DNA of 64,000 bases from Synchiropus splendidus (taxonomy: Eukaryota > Chordata > Actinopteri > Syngnathiformes > Callionymidae). Below the pieces are notes generated by a model that worked only from the letters and a program-made list of their open reading frames with translations, made no database searches and had not been told where the DNA came from. Where the stretch lies: the NCBI RefSeq assembly GCF_027744825.2, contig NC_071345.1:12664501-12728500 (forward strand). Reading direction: 5' to 3'. A program made the position numbers and the translations under genes. Below are positions 37,483 through 49,400 of the stretch, in pieces (positions within the stretch are counted from its first letter, which is position 1; every line of letters begins with the position of its first letter).

Positions 37483-40400
37483 TCACAGGCCATCCATCAT
37501 GGCCAGAAGGTCATCACCTTTACTGTTTCCACTAGAAGACTGTTCTTGAGACACACTGAACTCGCCGATGATCTTGGCTAGCTCAGCATTGGTTTGTTGG
37601 TCCTGAGAAAAAACAATTCAGACAAGACATCATAAGGTTTAGAGCATAAAAAACAATACTATGACACTATTATTTACCTTTGTTGCTTGGATGTTAATGA
37701 CTCCATATGACAGTTCATCCGGTCTTGATACTAATGCCTCTCTGTGGATAAACAAACCTGTCTTCAACTGACCAAAATCAAATGATAAACTATGCTTAGA
37801 AAGAATACCCACTCTTCCTCCTCATCAGTCGCAAAAAGATTCACTCGAAAGCCAGTGTCTGTGTTCCCTGGTGTCTGACAATCTAAGCCACCCATTAACT
37901 TAGCTAACAGATTCAGTTCTTCTTTGGCCAGAGGGTTGGGGGCGGTGTTGACCTGTTGACCATCAGGAAGTTAGATACTTGAGAGTGGAAGAGCTGTACA
38001 GAAACAGTAAACCGGCTTCACCTTCGTGTGCTGTGCAGAATTTTTGGACGTTCCTGAAATATGCGTTTCAACTGGACGACACACACTGTACCTGCAAGCA
38101 AGGCGAGGTGCAGACCATAAGGGGGAACGTTTGAGCAGACTCATTCCATAAAGACAGTTCACAATTTCACTAAGGTTTATTTGTTTTAACACTCACATGT
38201 TTGTCCCAAGTCTGGTGACTCTATCACCAAACAGGTCAAAAGAACCCTCTCGGAGAGCAGCAGCATAGTTTCCCCCGTTATTGAACTGTAGCCGGCTGAC
38301 CTCTTCACCAGTGCAGCTGAACATCCTGGAATAAAAAAAAAGAACTCATTTAAATAAGTCACTGTGTAAGCAGAGTCAGACACTGCACTAAAATTAGAGA
38401 CTAAATGCTTGTAAACAGAACCTCACTAATGCAATTAGCTGCAGACGGCCTGAAATAACCATTTAAGATCTGCCAGGAAAGAGAAAAGCAAGCACTTCTG
38501 AAAACTATTCACTAGCATTCACCTCAATATTTACATTTTGCCTTGAGATTATACCAGCCTTGTGCAGTATTACCTTATCAAGCCCGGGATCTGAGTCCCA
38601 CAGGGCACTGGGCCACAAATAGGAAGCACAAAGCGGCCGTTCGAGTTCTGCACTTTATCCTTCAGGAAAATAGAAACCTGATGCAAAAATAACAGCGAGA
38701 AAGGAAGACAAGATGAAGATGCATGTTCAACGGGTAAACTATGGATAATAAGAATCCCCGCCACCTTAAAACTCAAACGTCGACTTACCCTAATATGCAT
38801 ATCTTGAAAAAATATAAGAAGTGTTTGCCTTATTAACTGGAATTCACCACTTGACAACGGTGTGTAAATCTGCAGGGGAAAACAAAAACAAGAAAATAAA
38901 ATCAATCACAACACATAAAACGTACCCTCTTGATTTGTAAAAAAAAAAAAAAAGTTACATTTGAAATGTTATTGGCTTTGTTTGTTTGCAGTCACTAAAG
39001 TGGATACAGGTTTTGGACAAACAGACATCTCACTGTCCTATCAAACAAGCACAGGGCCAACGCAGACCAAACCTCTATCAGCTGGTGATACGTCTCATCA
39101 ACTTGACCGAGGACACTTGGAGTATCTTTCACAAACTCCTTGATCGCATCCATGTGGTTGAATGACACGAGGAGGATGTCCTTGGGCCGAGGACAAAGGA
39201 GAACCTGATACTTAAACGCCATGGTCATTAAGTCATAGAGCTGGAAAGAGAAATAGGGACATTCAGGTTGGATAATGAAGCTTAACTTTAAGTGTAAACT
39301 TAACTGACCTAGGAACATGTAAGCACTCTACCTTGTCCATGCTTGCTTGGTTCAGTCTCATAATGGACGCATGGGCTAGTCGGTCAAACACCGTCCTCAG
39401 GGCCTTCTTGGAATACAACTCCTGAGGCTTGAAGAGCTCTTCCAGGAACTTTTTGTTGAACATAGTGGTAATGATGTCATTCATAACTGGACAGGCAAAA
39501 AGAGGAAAATCCAAAGGTAAATTGAGGACTCACCTGAGTGGGTATATCATCAGAATTAAGTGGGTGGGAAATACATTAACTCAAGCAGCCGGGCGTTACA
39601 TATAACTGATATATCAGAACTACAGGCAGAGCTATGAATAGATAATCGTCAGTAAAAAATAGTAATGCGTCAGTGCTACAAATAACATTTTAACACACAA
39701 ATGTAATTCCAAATATACAGAACTGTAATTGTGTAATTGCAATCCGTAATTTTTGTTGAGGCTCTCCGATAAATCCATCCAAATCTAAGTGGTCATTACC
39801 GCTTTGGAATCATACTTTTACATCCAGATTAAACATTTAGATTGACATTTGACAAGCAAGGCGTAAAGTTTATGAGATATTTTTATATAAATGCAAGCAA
39901 GCAAGCACGAGGGAAGAGGCTGATCCCAAAGAAACTGGGACATCACACTATGGCAGGGTGGCGCTTCTATATTTTCTAATATCTTCTTATAATGCAAAGC
40001 TGATATGAGAAAGCTATTTTTTTTTTATTCCGAACGGTAAAGCATTTAGTCAATGAATGTGTTGAAATATTAAACAGTCGTTACAAGTCAATAAGTCAAT
40101 ACTTTTTTTTTATTTTGCACCCAAGCAAAGCGCAAAATGTACTTGACTTTTCAGCAATACCTCTTCGTCTGTCATCCTCTTTCCAGGCAGCTGAATTGGA
40201 TACTTGATAAATGAATACTAAATTAATGCATATGTCAATGGGAAAACCAACAGTTCATGACAGTACCCACTTGTTAAACACGTTTCTTAGTGCAGCCTCC
40301 AACGAAATGTATCATGTGACGAGCAGACGAACAATAAAACGCTCCCAGGAAGTAAATGTTAACAGGACTGTGGCTAACAACTTACATGCTAGTCGAAATG

Positions 40401-40566
40401 TGACGTATCTGTCATAACACGGGGGTGTCTGGGATGTGTTGCTGCGCTAAATACCTTTCTTCGCTTTGTCAGCCGGGATATTCTGGGCTCGAAGTCGCTG
40501 GTCCAGAATATAAAGCATCTCTCCGCCGAGATTAATGAAGAGGAGGGGCAGGGTTCGCGAGGACAT
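37483..40566 (-). CDS. oscp1: Organic solute carrier partner 1 (OSCP1/NOR1)
   Basis: The eleven coding exons are 40455-40566, 40161-40190 (30 nt), 39332-39486, 39073-39240, 38789-38869, 38574-38677, 38197-38325, 38022-38091, 37813-37952, 37678-37741 and 37483-37602. They total 1173 nt, or 390 aa. All join in one frame. The start MSSRTLPLLFINLGGEMLY and the end DDLLAMMDGL match human OSCP1 closely, as do the internal blocks ELFKPQELYSKKALRTV and LIRQTLLIFFQDMHIRV. The protein has no signal peptide or membrane helix. In mammals it is reported to raise organic solute uptake by transporters in placenta and testis, and fish and algal relatives are linked to cilia; its biochemical activity is unsettled. 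Upstream of the start codon an inverted CCAAT box (40691-40695) and a partial RFX-like half-site (40666-40675) are visible. The donor after exon 4 is GTTTGG, which is weak. Confidence 0.96.
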
Positions 40567-40690
40567 GGTGAAATTCCGTACCGTTTTTGCAAGAAGGCGA
40601 ACACTAGCTGGAGCTAACGGCTAGCTAGCAGTGAAGCTTGCGGGGATGACTGCGAAGCCTCATCTGGTTGCCAGGCCACGAACGGAAGAG

Positions 40691-40695
40691 CCAAT
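40691..40695 (-). promoter_or_regulatory. CCAAT box upstream of oscp1
   Basis: 'gccaatcag' on the plus strand is the strong NF-Y type ATTGG arrangement for the minus-strand gene, about 125 bp before the start codon. 'ggttgccagg' at 40666-40675 resembles half of an RFX X-box, which would suit a cilia-linked gene, but only half is present. Confidence 0.4.
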
Positions 40696-41212
40696 CAGAG
40701 GATGCCACGTCAGAAGAAGCTGAAACTTGTGAAATCCGGGTTTATGTTTTTTCTTTCGTGTGAAAAAGTCTAGCTATTGAAGACGAATGTGAAATGATTG
40801 CAATAATAAAATAAGAGAACGTTCAGTAGACTTAAAATATGCACGCACTTTCTGACACAACATACAGCGACTTTATGAAAAAAGAAGAAAATCCTTTAAT
40901 AGCTTCCTGACTGTTTTAAAGACTCTAACTACAGTGAAACCAGGCCCTTTCACTGGAGCTTAAATTCCTGTTTGAAAAGTAAAATTTAAAAAAAGATAGG
41001 TTGTGACCTGACTGTACAAACAAATAAATAAACAAACATTAAAAAATACACAGTACTGATTTTTATTGTTTAAAATGTTGCAAAAAGGTGATACGAAACC
41101 AGAACTAGAAATAAATCAGTAATAATGCTTTTGTAAAAGTCTAGATTTCTCACTCTTTTAAGTTAAAATAGATGAGTGAACACACTGGAAATAGTTCAGA
41201 TTTTTATTTTTG

Positions 41213-41218
41213 GAACAA
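41213..41218 (-). terminator. Probable poly(A) signal of the PLAC8-like gene
   Basis: TTTATT on the plus strand reads AATAAA on the minus strand, about 200 bp after the stop codon. Confidence 0.45.
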
Positions 41219-41416
41219 AAAAGCAAGAAGACAAGAGTTACAGATGAATTCAGTTTTATGAATGTTTTTACATTGAGCTACAGTCAGTGGGCAACACGTT
41301 GCTTTCAGTGGTCAAGCTCAGCTGACAGCTCTAGTAAAATGTATAGATGACCGTCACGAATGAATCGAAGTTATGTAGTGGGTCAACTTCTTTCCCCTTT
41401 TTTGCGTCGGTGCTCC

Positions 41417-41938
41417 CTAAACCTCTCCGTTCTGAATGCGTATTTCTCGAGCCATTCGACAAGTTTCACACAGTCCACAGCAGAACGTCATCAAGGCGTC
41501 GTTGCATATTGTCCCCTGTGGTGAAAGGATTGCATGATCAAGTGAACACGTCCTCATTTTTACTGGAAAACACACCATATGCACTGTAAATGTAATGCTG
41601 AGATAAGAATCATACGCACCTCAATTCCATAAGTGAGTCTCATGTGCGTCCTCATAGCCGTAAGACCTCCTGGCACGAGGCCCAAACAGCAGTTCTCTCC
41701 ATATTTAACGGCAGTATAGCAGCCCAACGCGACTGGACAGAAGCAGCCAAGAGCACCTACCCAAAAAAACATATACGTTCTCAAGGAGTGACAGCGACAT
41801 TATGTTGACGTTATGAAGAAGCTCACAGATCAGCATGTCACTGCAGCAGGAGCAAAGGCCAGTGCTCCATTGTCCTGTCTGGACATTTGTTCCGTAGCCA
41901 CCAGCACTCGGCGGGTTGGTTATCACTGGGTTTGACAT
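41417..41938 (-). CDS. PLAC8/cornifelin-like cysteine-rich protein, 115 aa
   Basis: The three coding exons are 41827-41938, 41620-41756 and 41417-41515, giving 348 nt or 115 aa in one frame with GT-AG junctions. The protein is the PLAC8 domain alone. A short Pro/Gly/Asn-rich head is followed by WSTGLCSCCSDMLIC, a second cysteine block (ALGCFCPVALGCY), the LVPGGLTAMRTHMRLTYGI segment and a last block, CCGLCETCRMAREIRI. It is closest, from memory, to cornifelin (compare human LPGGLHSIRTGMR and CQMARELKI). Cornifelin is a component of the skin cornified envelope; other fish PLAC8 relatives act in kidney and metal handling, so the role here is open. A separate 5' non-coding exon is predicted near 42180-42260 (donor 'cttttctg|gtaagtg') joining an acceptor after 41962. 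The human locus has no such gene at this point. Confidence 0.9.
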
Positions 41939-42179
41939 CGAGGCTGCTGGTGCTTCTGCCGTCTGAGATCAGAAACAAGAAAAGATCAGTTTCATTTCAC
42001 GATAGTACTAGTCACACAACCTACATAATAAATTCATCTTTCCAACATGAAGACAAGACACTATTAAGTCAAAGGTGATTTTTTATTTAATAAAAAAAAG
42101 GATTGTTGCAATTGCAATGGAAAGTTTGAAGTTCTAAATAAGAGTTTTTTGTCGTTTTAAAAATTCTCAGGTCACTTAC

Positions 42180-42260
42180 CAGAAAAGTGTCAGTGTGAAT
42201 TCTCCAGATTAAGGTGACTAACTGTGAACCAAACAGGAAGCACAAGCTAGTTTCACTGCG
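42180..42260 (-). other. Predicted non-coding exon 1 of the PLAC8-like gene
   Basis: On the minus strand 'acacttttctg|gtaagtgac' is a strong donor whose last exon base is 42180. An acceptor, 'ctgatctcag', ends after 41962, and 24 nt later the coding start is reached. The right-hand limit of the exon is a guess. Confidence 0.4.
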
Positions 42261-43075
42261 ATGCGCAGCTGTCTTCTCCCCACCATCTCAAGAACACTGC
42301 ATCACAGTTAGCAGCTTTCGTCACCCTGTTGCAACTACAAAATTTCCAAAATGATATGGTCAGTCGTTCAATAGTGACATTGGCAGATGTTACCAATGTT
42401 CTGTTAAATATTCTAAATTAATTTGTAATGGCACCGCAGTTTTTCAAAAAATATTTCATGTTTAATTGTTTTTTTTTTACTTTAAAACAGCACATTATTG
42501 GGTTGCACTTCAATTCAATCCATAGAAACGCATAAAAATGCATGTTTATGTCACATAACTTGAGGATTTGGAAAAAAAGAAGCACACTCATGTCACACAT
42601 GTATTCCTCTCATTTTGAGATATATGGACTGATGTACGTCAAACTTTAACTAAACTTCAGCTAATTTTAAATGCTTGATTTTTCTTCTTGAACTAGTGAC
42701 CATTTCAGGAGATTATATTTCTTCCGTGGCTGCAGCAACAGGCCACACAGATAGAGAACCACATTTATAGAGGGCAAACCAAACACTCTTAATCATGAAC
42801 TCATTGAAAAAGAGTCAAGCTTTTAGGTAAAAATCACACTAATGAAAGATTTCAGACTACAAAATACAGCTCCACTCCGACACTCAATGCTTTCTATCAC
42901 CAAACATTTCACATTTTGAATTGAGAAGAGTGTAAATCATTCAATTTTCCCCACATTATTTGACAATAATTCCACATTTCCTTCTCATATAATGACTGCT
43001 GGTGGTTGGAGACTCCACACTATATTCTCAATATCATGAACAAAAATGACATGACAAAATTATCTTCACATTCTG
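42261..43075. other. Intergenic interval, nothing recognised
   Basis: AT-rich sequence with short poly-T runs. No exon, repeat end or structured element stands out on either strand. Confidence 0.5.
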
Positions 43076-43081
43076 TTTATT
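43076..43081 (-). terminator. mrps15: Probable mrps15 poly(A) signal
   Basis: TTTATT on the plus strand (AATAAA on the minus) lies 70 bp after the mrps15 stop codon, which would give a very short 3'UTR, as is usual for mitoribosomal genes. Confidence 0.5.
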
Positions 43082-43147
43082 TACTCATGAGGACATGATG
43101 AAAAGGAGAGGGGGTTCACTTGAATGAATTATATTAGGGAATCCATG

Positions 43148-45755
43148 TTATTGGCTGTCAGCTGCCTCAGTTGAAGCAGCAGAATATCTTTGCTTCGTCT
43201 GCACCTTCTGTGCTGCTTTCTGTTTCTGTATTTCCTGGTAGAGCTGCAAAAAGACGCATTCAACCACAGAAAACGTCAGAACAGTCCCCTTGTCAAAACC
43301 TCTAAATGATGATGTGACTTGTTCTACCCGCTTGTTACCTTCAAGCAAAAGGCTTTCTTGGCCACCCAGCGCTGCGTGGCTCTCCTGTAGTACTCGGGTG
43401 GGAACGTGTAGGTGATGCCGAGCTGCTCGCACACTCGCTCAAAGGTGTCATAACGGACCAGCCGCATGTTTTTTAACAACTTTTTCCTTTTGTCAATCGC
43501 CAATAGCATTCGTCTTTTATTGGCTTTATCCTAAAAGAGAAAGAGGCATCACAGCATTTTGACTGAAATTCTGGCAAATTATTTCGTAACACTCTTATCA
43601 GTTTTAACCACAAGAAGCATGAAGTGATGTTTCTGGTGGAAAGTTCCAACCAATGCTGTGTTCTATCTAGACAGGAAATCCTTTAGAACATGTCGTTTCC
43701 AACACAGAGTAAACATAAAGATCTGCGCGCAGATCAGGAGCATCAATGTTTCTCAACATTCAGCGTTGTGGAAAAAAACAAAACAAAACAGAGATGACGT
43801 ACTTTGTGATGCATTTGTAAGTGCTCCTGATAGTTTCGTATTCTGGCAGTCAAAACAGCCACTGTGAGAGAAGTGAGCAAAAGAGAATCATCTTAACTGC
43901 ATCTGCAACTGCAACAGCTTTTGCTTTTTCATCCTTGAGATAATGATTTATGGCACCTCACCTCTTACTTCATCAGAGCTACGGTCGTTCTTGTCTCTCT
44001 GGACTTTTGCAATCAGTTGCTCTTCTTTCAGCTTTAACTTTTCACTCTGAGAACACATTGCATGGAAATACAAAGGTGAAACTCCCATAGAAAGATACAA
44101 ATTCAATAAAAGAGTATTTGATTTTTTTGTCAACCTCAGTCAAGCAGGACAATAATGGTGGTCTGACAATTTACAGTAGGGCCAACGGGATGGCTATCGG
44201 GGCTATTTGAGACACAAAAGTTTGTCTCTTTAACTGAACCACTATGTCACTATGTGTGTTTTATTTTTATTTTATTTATTAACAGCACTTTATTACGAAG
44301 CACTTTCCTAGTTGGTGGGACCCCCACTGACCATGGCAATAAATTCTACTCTGATTCTGATTCAGTTAGTCTTGGTCATCCGTTCATTTGTTACTAGTTC
44401 TTCACTTGAGTCGGGTTGGTAGCCACATGCCTACATTAATATTCAACGTTCTGATAGTTTCGCTGTTGTAATTTTTGTCATGCAATTGATGATATTCCAA
44501 TTTTTATTTTTTTTACACCCCCAAAAAGATAAAACAATTTTAGCATTATGTATTTTTTTCCTATTTGTCCACCAAAGGTGTTCTTAACACAAGGAGAATA
44601 TTTTTTTGCTCCTTATTTTGTGGAGTTTATTTATTATTATTACCTTATCAGAGATATTTACAAATAATAATAATTATTTTATTTCCTGAAACTGACATTC
44701 AATTTTGACAATGGAGAGAATCTCACATTGTTTTTCTCAGAATACTGAGCCATTTATGACTTTTCTATACATTTTCCCCTTATTATGTTCTTCTTGATGT
44801 TGCTTTTAAATAAGGGCCTAATGTACACAGTACAGTAGTATGACCTTAACTGAAGAGAATCCACCTTCATAAAAAGCATTTGATTTACTTACATGGCTTG
44901 CTAACTCCAGGGTTAGAAGTCTCTTAACTATGTCATCGGTTCTGCAAAAGTAAACACAATAATAATTATGTGCACTGAAATCTCACTATTCCTAAATAAT
45001 ACTGCCGATGTTATGTTATACGTTTGAGCGATGGACACCGCCTGATAATCCATCTTCAGCATGGTGGGGTCAAGATCACTGAGCTGACTCTGAGGCGCTG
45101 AAGGACAGAAGTTAGGAGTGAATAAATTGTTTTTAACACGCTCTGCTGAAATGACAGCACTACGTACCGGCAACCTTTTTCTTGACACCTCGAGCATAGT
45201 GTCTGACTGGGGGATGGACACCAGAGAGTCCTGCAACTGAAGAAAAAAGCAAAAGAATGTAAAATATTAGTTTAAGATGAATCATAATTCATACACAGTT
45301 TTATAGCTCAGTATGTCAGAACTGTTATATAAGTAATAAGTTATTGTACATAACCTGCAGGATGATTGGAAGTTGGTGTAAATAGTATGTACAGTACTAC
45401 TGTAGCAAGCTTTAATGGACACTTACAATGCACACTGAATTTCATCCGCGTTTCTGACATAATGCTACATGTACTAACACATATTTGATCAGTTATTCCG
45501 AGAATATCCTTTTCATTCTAACCTGCCTCACTTTGGCCCGACGTTAATCTTAAAATAACAAGTGGCGGTGCTACTTCATAACTGCTAAAATTCAGATAAC
45601 TTGGACTCATCCATTCGTTCTTAATACTCACCACAGCCTGCAGCGTGTCCTGACGCTAAATCCGGAGATGTCCAGGCCTTTACCGCTGAGCACAGAGCTC
45701 CACTTTCTTTTAGAACGCCGGCTGGAGACTTCAGAAACGTCCGCAGAGCGAACAT
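43148..45755 (-). CDS. mrps15: Mitochondrial ribosomal protein S15 (uS15m)
   Basis: The eight exons are 45632-45755, 45168-45236, 45022-45097, 44893-44941, 43962-44046, 43803-43861, 43339-43530 and 43148-43243. They total 750 nt, or 249 aa (human about 257), all in phase. The N-terminus ([16 protein letters not shown], basic and without acidic residues at first) looks like a mitochondrial targeting peptide. The uS15 core covers about residues 95-195, with [19 protein letters not shown] and [19 protein letters not shown] matching the helical rRNA-binding region of bacterial S15. The family-specific [11 protein letters not shown] then follows, with a Lys/Gln-rich tail. The protein belongs to the 28S subunit of the mitochondrial ribosome and contacts 12S rRNA. 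It starts about 400 bp after the csf3r 3' end, so its promoter is confined to the 45.76-46.17 kb gap. Confidence 0.96.
44275..44372. mobile_element. Possible LINE 3' tail in mrps15 intron
   Basis: 'ccatggcaataaattctact' followed by 'ctgattctgattcag' resembles the 3' end of fish L2/CR1-type retrotransposons, which finish in short 'gattct' repeats after an AATAAA. Only this tail is recognisable. It lies in the intron between the fourth and fifth exons of mrps15. Confidence 0.35.
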
Positions 45756-46190
45756 GTTGGCGATTGTGTCACAATTTAATGTAAAACAGTGTTATTGCGG
45801 TGGCAAATTTCAACACTCGACCCCTACAAGAGTGCCGCCATATTGCCAGACTTAACAAGTCGATTGTCGCAAGACATATTCGTCCTAGGAAATCTAATGA
45901 TGGCAGAGCACATCGATCAACTAGGAGGCGACACGGCAATGGAGTTCTCTCTGTTTTTTTTCATATTCCCGTAAAAGTGCCCATTATAAATTAAGATTGT
46001 ATGACGCCTCATTAGTCGAAGTTAAAGTCTAAAATCGATCTGTCATTTATCTGTTCTTTCCATGTTCATCAGCATTTTAAAGGGTGTTGTGTATGATGAT
46101 ATGAATACATTTATTTTTCTTCAGAAAATGCGTTCTGAATGACAAAAATATTTTCGTTATCTGAAAAAAAGGTTCCTTGACAGGCTGTCT
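45756..46190. promoter_or_regulatory. mrps15 promoter / csf3r downstream gap
   Basis: This interval of about 0.43 kb between the csf3r poly(A) signal and the mrps15 start codon must contain the mrps15 promoter. No clear TATA box is seen. Short open frames on the plus strand here have no similarity I recognise. Confidence 0.4.
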
Positions 46191-46206
46191 TTTATTTATC
46201 TTTATT
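46191..46206 (-). terminator. csf3r: csf3r poly(A) signals
   Basis: Two TTTATT hexamers (46191-46196 and 46201-46206) read AATAAA on the minus strand, about 250 bp after the csf3r stop codon. Confidence 0.55.
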
Positions 46207-46398
46207 ATAAAACAAAAACAAAAACAAAAAAACAGATAAACATCCAACATAAAGACTGGGGTGCTGAATCAACACATTCACATAACATCCAAGAATATTT
46301 TCTGAGCTTGCCTGCTTTCCTACCCGTAATTTATTTTTCAGTCTTACCTCTATGGATTGGTTTATGAGTAAAAATACAACAATAATCACAGGTAAAAT

Positions 46399-46424
46399 AA
46401 AAAAAAAAAAAAAAAAAAAAAAAA
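46399..46424. repeat. Poly(A) run in the csf3r 3'UTR
   Basis: About 26 uninterrupted A residues on the plus strand (poly-U in the csf3r mRNA), between the stop codon and the poly(A) signals. Confidence 0.85.
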
Positions 46425-46455
46425 TAGCATGATTGCAAAGAAACAAACAAATGGC

Positions 46456-49400
46456 TTAAAAGTCATTTTCAGTCTCATTTATGACTAAAGCTTGCAGCAG
46501 TGGGAAACCTTTCCATAGATCTTCCGCGTGCTCTTCATCTACACTTCCAGCGTTTGGGTCAAAAAAGCATGTCTCACCCTCCACGCCGCCAGAATTAAAA
46601 ATTTGAAAAGACCTCGGACTGACACATTCTTCTGATTCTAAAAGGGGGCGTGTAGACTCAGAGCGGAGGTAGACTGGTGGTCTGGGTAGCTGGCATGGGT
46701 CTGTCGCAGGACCTGAAAACACAACTGTTGCATAAGGCACTGAGTCGCTGTTGGAAAAACTGGGAGTGCACGGTGAGCCACAAATGGATTCTCCAAGATC
46801 GCTGGTGTCCTCTGCATTTTTCAACCAGGCGTCGTCATCTTTGTTGAAGCTCAGATGAGACAAGTAGATCAGGTTTGGCTCGGTGGTGTCTTTGAAAGAC
46901 TGGATATTCTGCAACAGAAGATGAACTGAAGTCAATTCCAGGAACTCTTTTGAGATTGAGTTGCTAGAAAGGCTGCTAAATAGCTAGAAAAAAGGTTTAG
47001 TTTATGCCACAAAAATGACATTGCTGAAAGAATAAAAACACTTATTATTGCAACAAATGGCCATAAGACTAATCGCCAAATGAACATTCACTGTCAAACG
47101 ATTTAGGAGACACTGACTATTATATGTGTTTTTCCTTTAATATGTAATCTGTCATCCTTTAAAATGAACTGATTATGAATAAATATAATATTTATCTTTT
47201 TTCTAAGGTGAAACTACTTTAATGAATGAATTCATTTGCTATGACTCTGAGGGTCTGTTTATTGTGAATGTTTTATGTACTGAATGTCTATCAGAAAGCC
47301 ACTGGTATAGAATGGTTCTCCCAACTCACTTTTCTGTTTGAGAGCATGGCAGGACAAAACTATATGAATAGAGAAAGTTTCACCTGCATTGACCCGGATG
47401 ACCATTTCTTGATGCTGCTATTAGCAGGATCCGGAACAGCTGGCCACAATCCCACTTTCAGTCTGAAAAATATAACCATGTTAAAAGATAGAGCCATAAC
47501 AAATTCCATTAAAATACATAAAAATTCTATGAAACTCAAAATGTAATCATTCTGAGTCAAACGCATGAACAGGAATAAATAAAAACAAAGCACATGCAAA
47601 AGAGGCACACTATTTGCTTTGGCTTGAAAAATGAAATAAAATAAAATAATAACAATAATAATCATAATAATAATATTAGTGGTGGGACTTTAACAAGTTC
47701 ATTACGATTAATTAATTACAACAAAATTTAATTTCATTTAATTTTTTTTGTCAGTGCAGGAGTTCCTGGTCCACTGATCACGCTGATGCACAAGACACGT
47801 CGCAGCTAGGAAGATAACAACAACAACAAACATGGAGGAATCCCTGAACAAAAACATCTGTTTGCTTTTGTTCAGGGATGTTTTTCACTACACAATGGCC
47901 AGAGTTTCCACTAGCCTGAATGTATTTGAAATTCTTATACAAATATTTTCAAGACATGAAAAGAGCTTTAGTTTAAATAAGGTGATATAAAAACTTGAAT
48001 ACAGTCACCATTGTGATGTATTGTGCCATTGTCAAACTGATGCAAAATATTTTGTTGTTTAAATGTATGTATGGCTCCATCATTTGATTCAGTAACATAT
48101 AAAATTCATTCAAATTGAAAAATGTGACTTCTTGTGGAAAATATATATAGAATATATATAAAATATTTTTATACAATTAAACTGCGATTGAGATTAATTA
48201 ATCACAAATTCTCTCATCAACTAGACTTTTTTTTTTTTTTTTATTGAACCCCACCTCTAAATAATATACAGTGTATGTTTCTACTGTCTTAGTTTACCTG
48301 GGCCACTAGATGGCACTGTGGGGTTGTATAATGTTTGGCTTTGAACAGTGATGGTCGCATGAGGGATCATGAAACAGTACTGCAGGGTTGATGAAACACT
48401 GTCCATATTTTCAGAGGCCACTAGACGGCGCACTAGCTTTACAAATGATGTGAGGTTTCAGAGAATTAGTTGTTCAAGTCCAAACATTTTACAGTATGGA
48501 GTGCCATCTGAAACCTGTCTGAAACCTCCCACCATTATGAAGCCAATAGCGCCACCTGCTGAGCTCTGGAACGCTCCGGTCTACTCACGCCACCGATTTC
48601 GGATATTCTCACTGTACTTTTTGAAAAGTTTTTTTTGCAAAAGAACACAACAAACATGATTAAACGGAGTGCAATTTTACCGTTTCTGGTTGGACAAACA
48701 AGCTTTGAAACCCATTGTAAGCAAGATGGCCACTCCAAAGATCGACAGGGACACGATTATCAGCATAGTGTTTGAACCTGTAGAACATGTGGGAACAGGA
48801 GCGTGTCAAACATATTATCGTGAGAGGGAATGTGGATAGCATCGACACCAACCAAAGGGTTCAATCTGAAAATAAATGGTCGACCCGTTCTTGCTGCCGC
48901 CGTGAGTGCTGACCATTAACACCGCCTCGTAGGAGTAGACGGAGCTGAGGTCTTTCAGGACCACCCTCCGCTCATCCACGGCTGCGTTCACCACTGAAAC
49001 AGCACACCAGATTTTTACATTAAAACAGGTCGAGTTGGGTTTTCAAGTGAACTAACTCACCAGAAACCGATCCATTTTTGCCCCTGTAGAACACATGGTA
49101 GCTGTCTATGATGCCGTTCTGCTCCGCTAAAGGTAACTCGTCCCAAGTGAGCTCCACATGCGACTGCCAGGTCTTTTCAAGCCTCATTTCTGGAACCTTG
49201 GAAGGAGCTAAACAACAACAAAGCACAGTCATGACCTTTTAACTGCAGCATGACCAGTTATTCACAATAGTTATGCTCCTGGAAATGAAATTTTTGCACT
49301 GTGAGAGGTTCATTTGAGCTCATGCTCAAGGAATGTAACGAATATATTGCCTTATATGCTCGTGCACATATTTTTTCCACGTTTTTAATCCCCCAAACAC

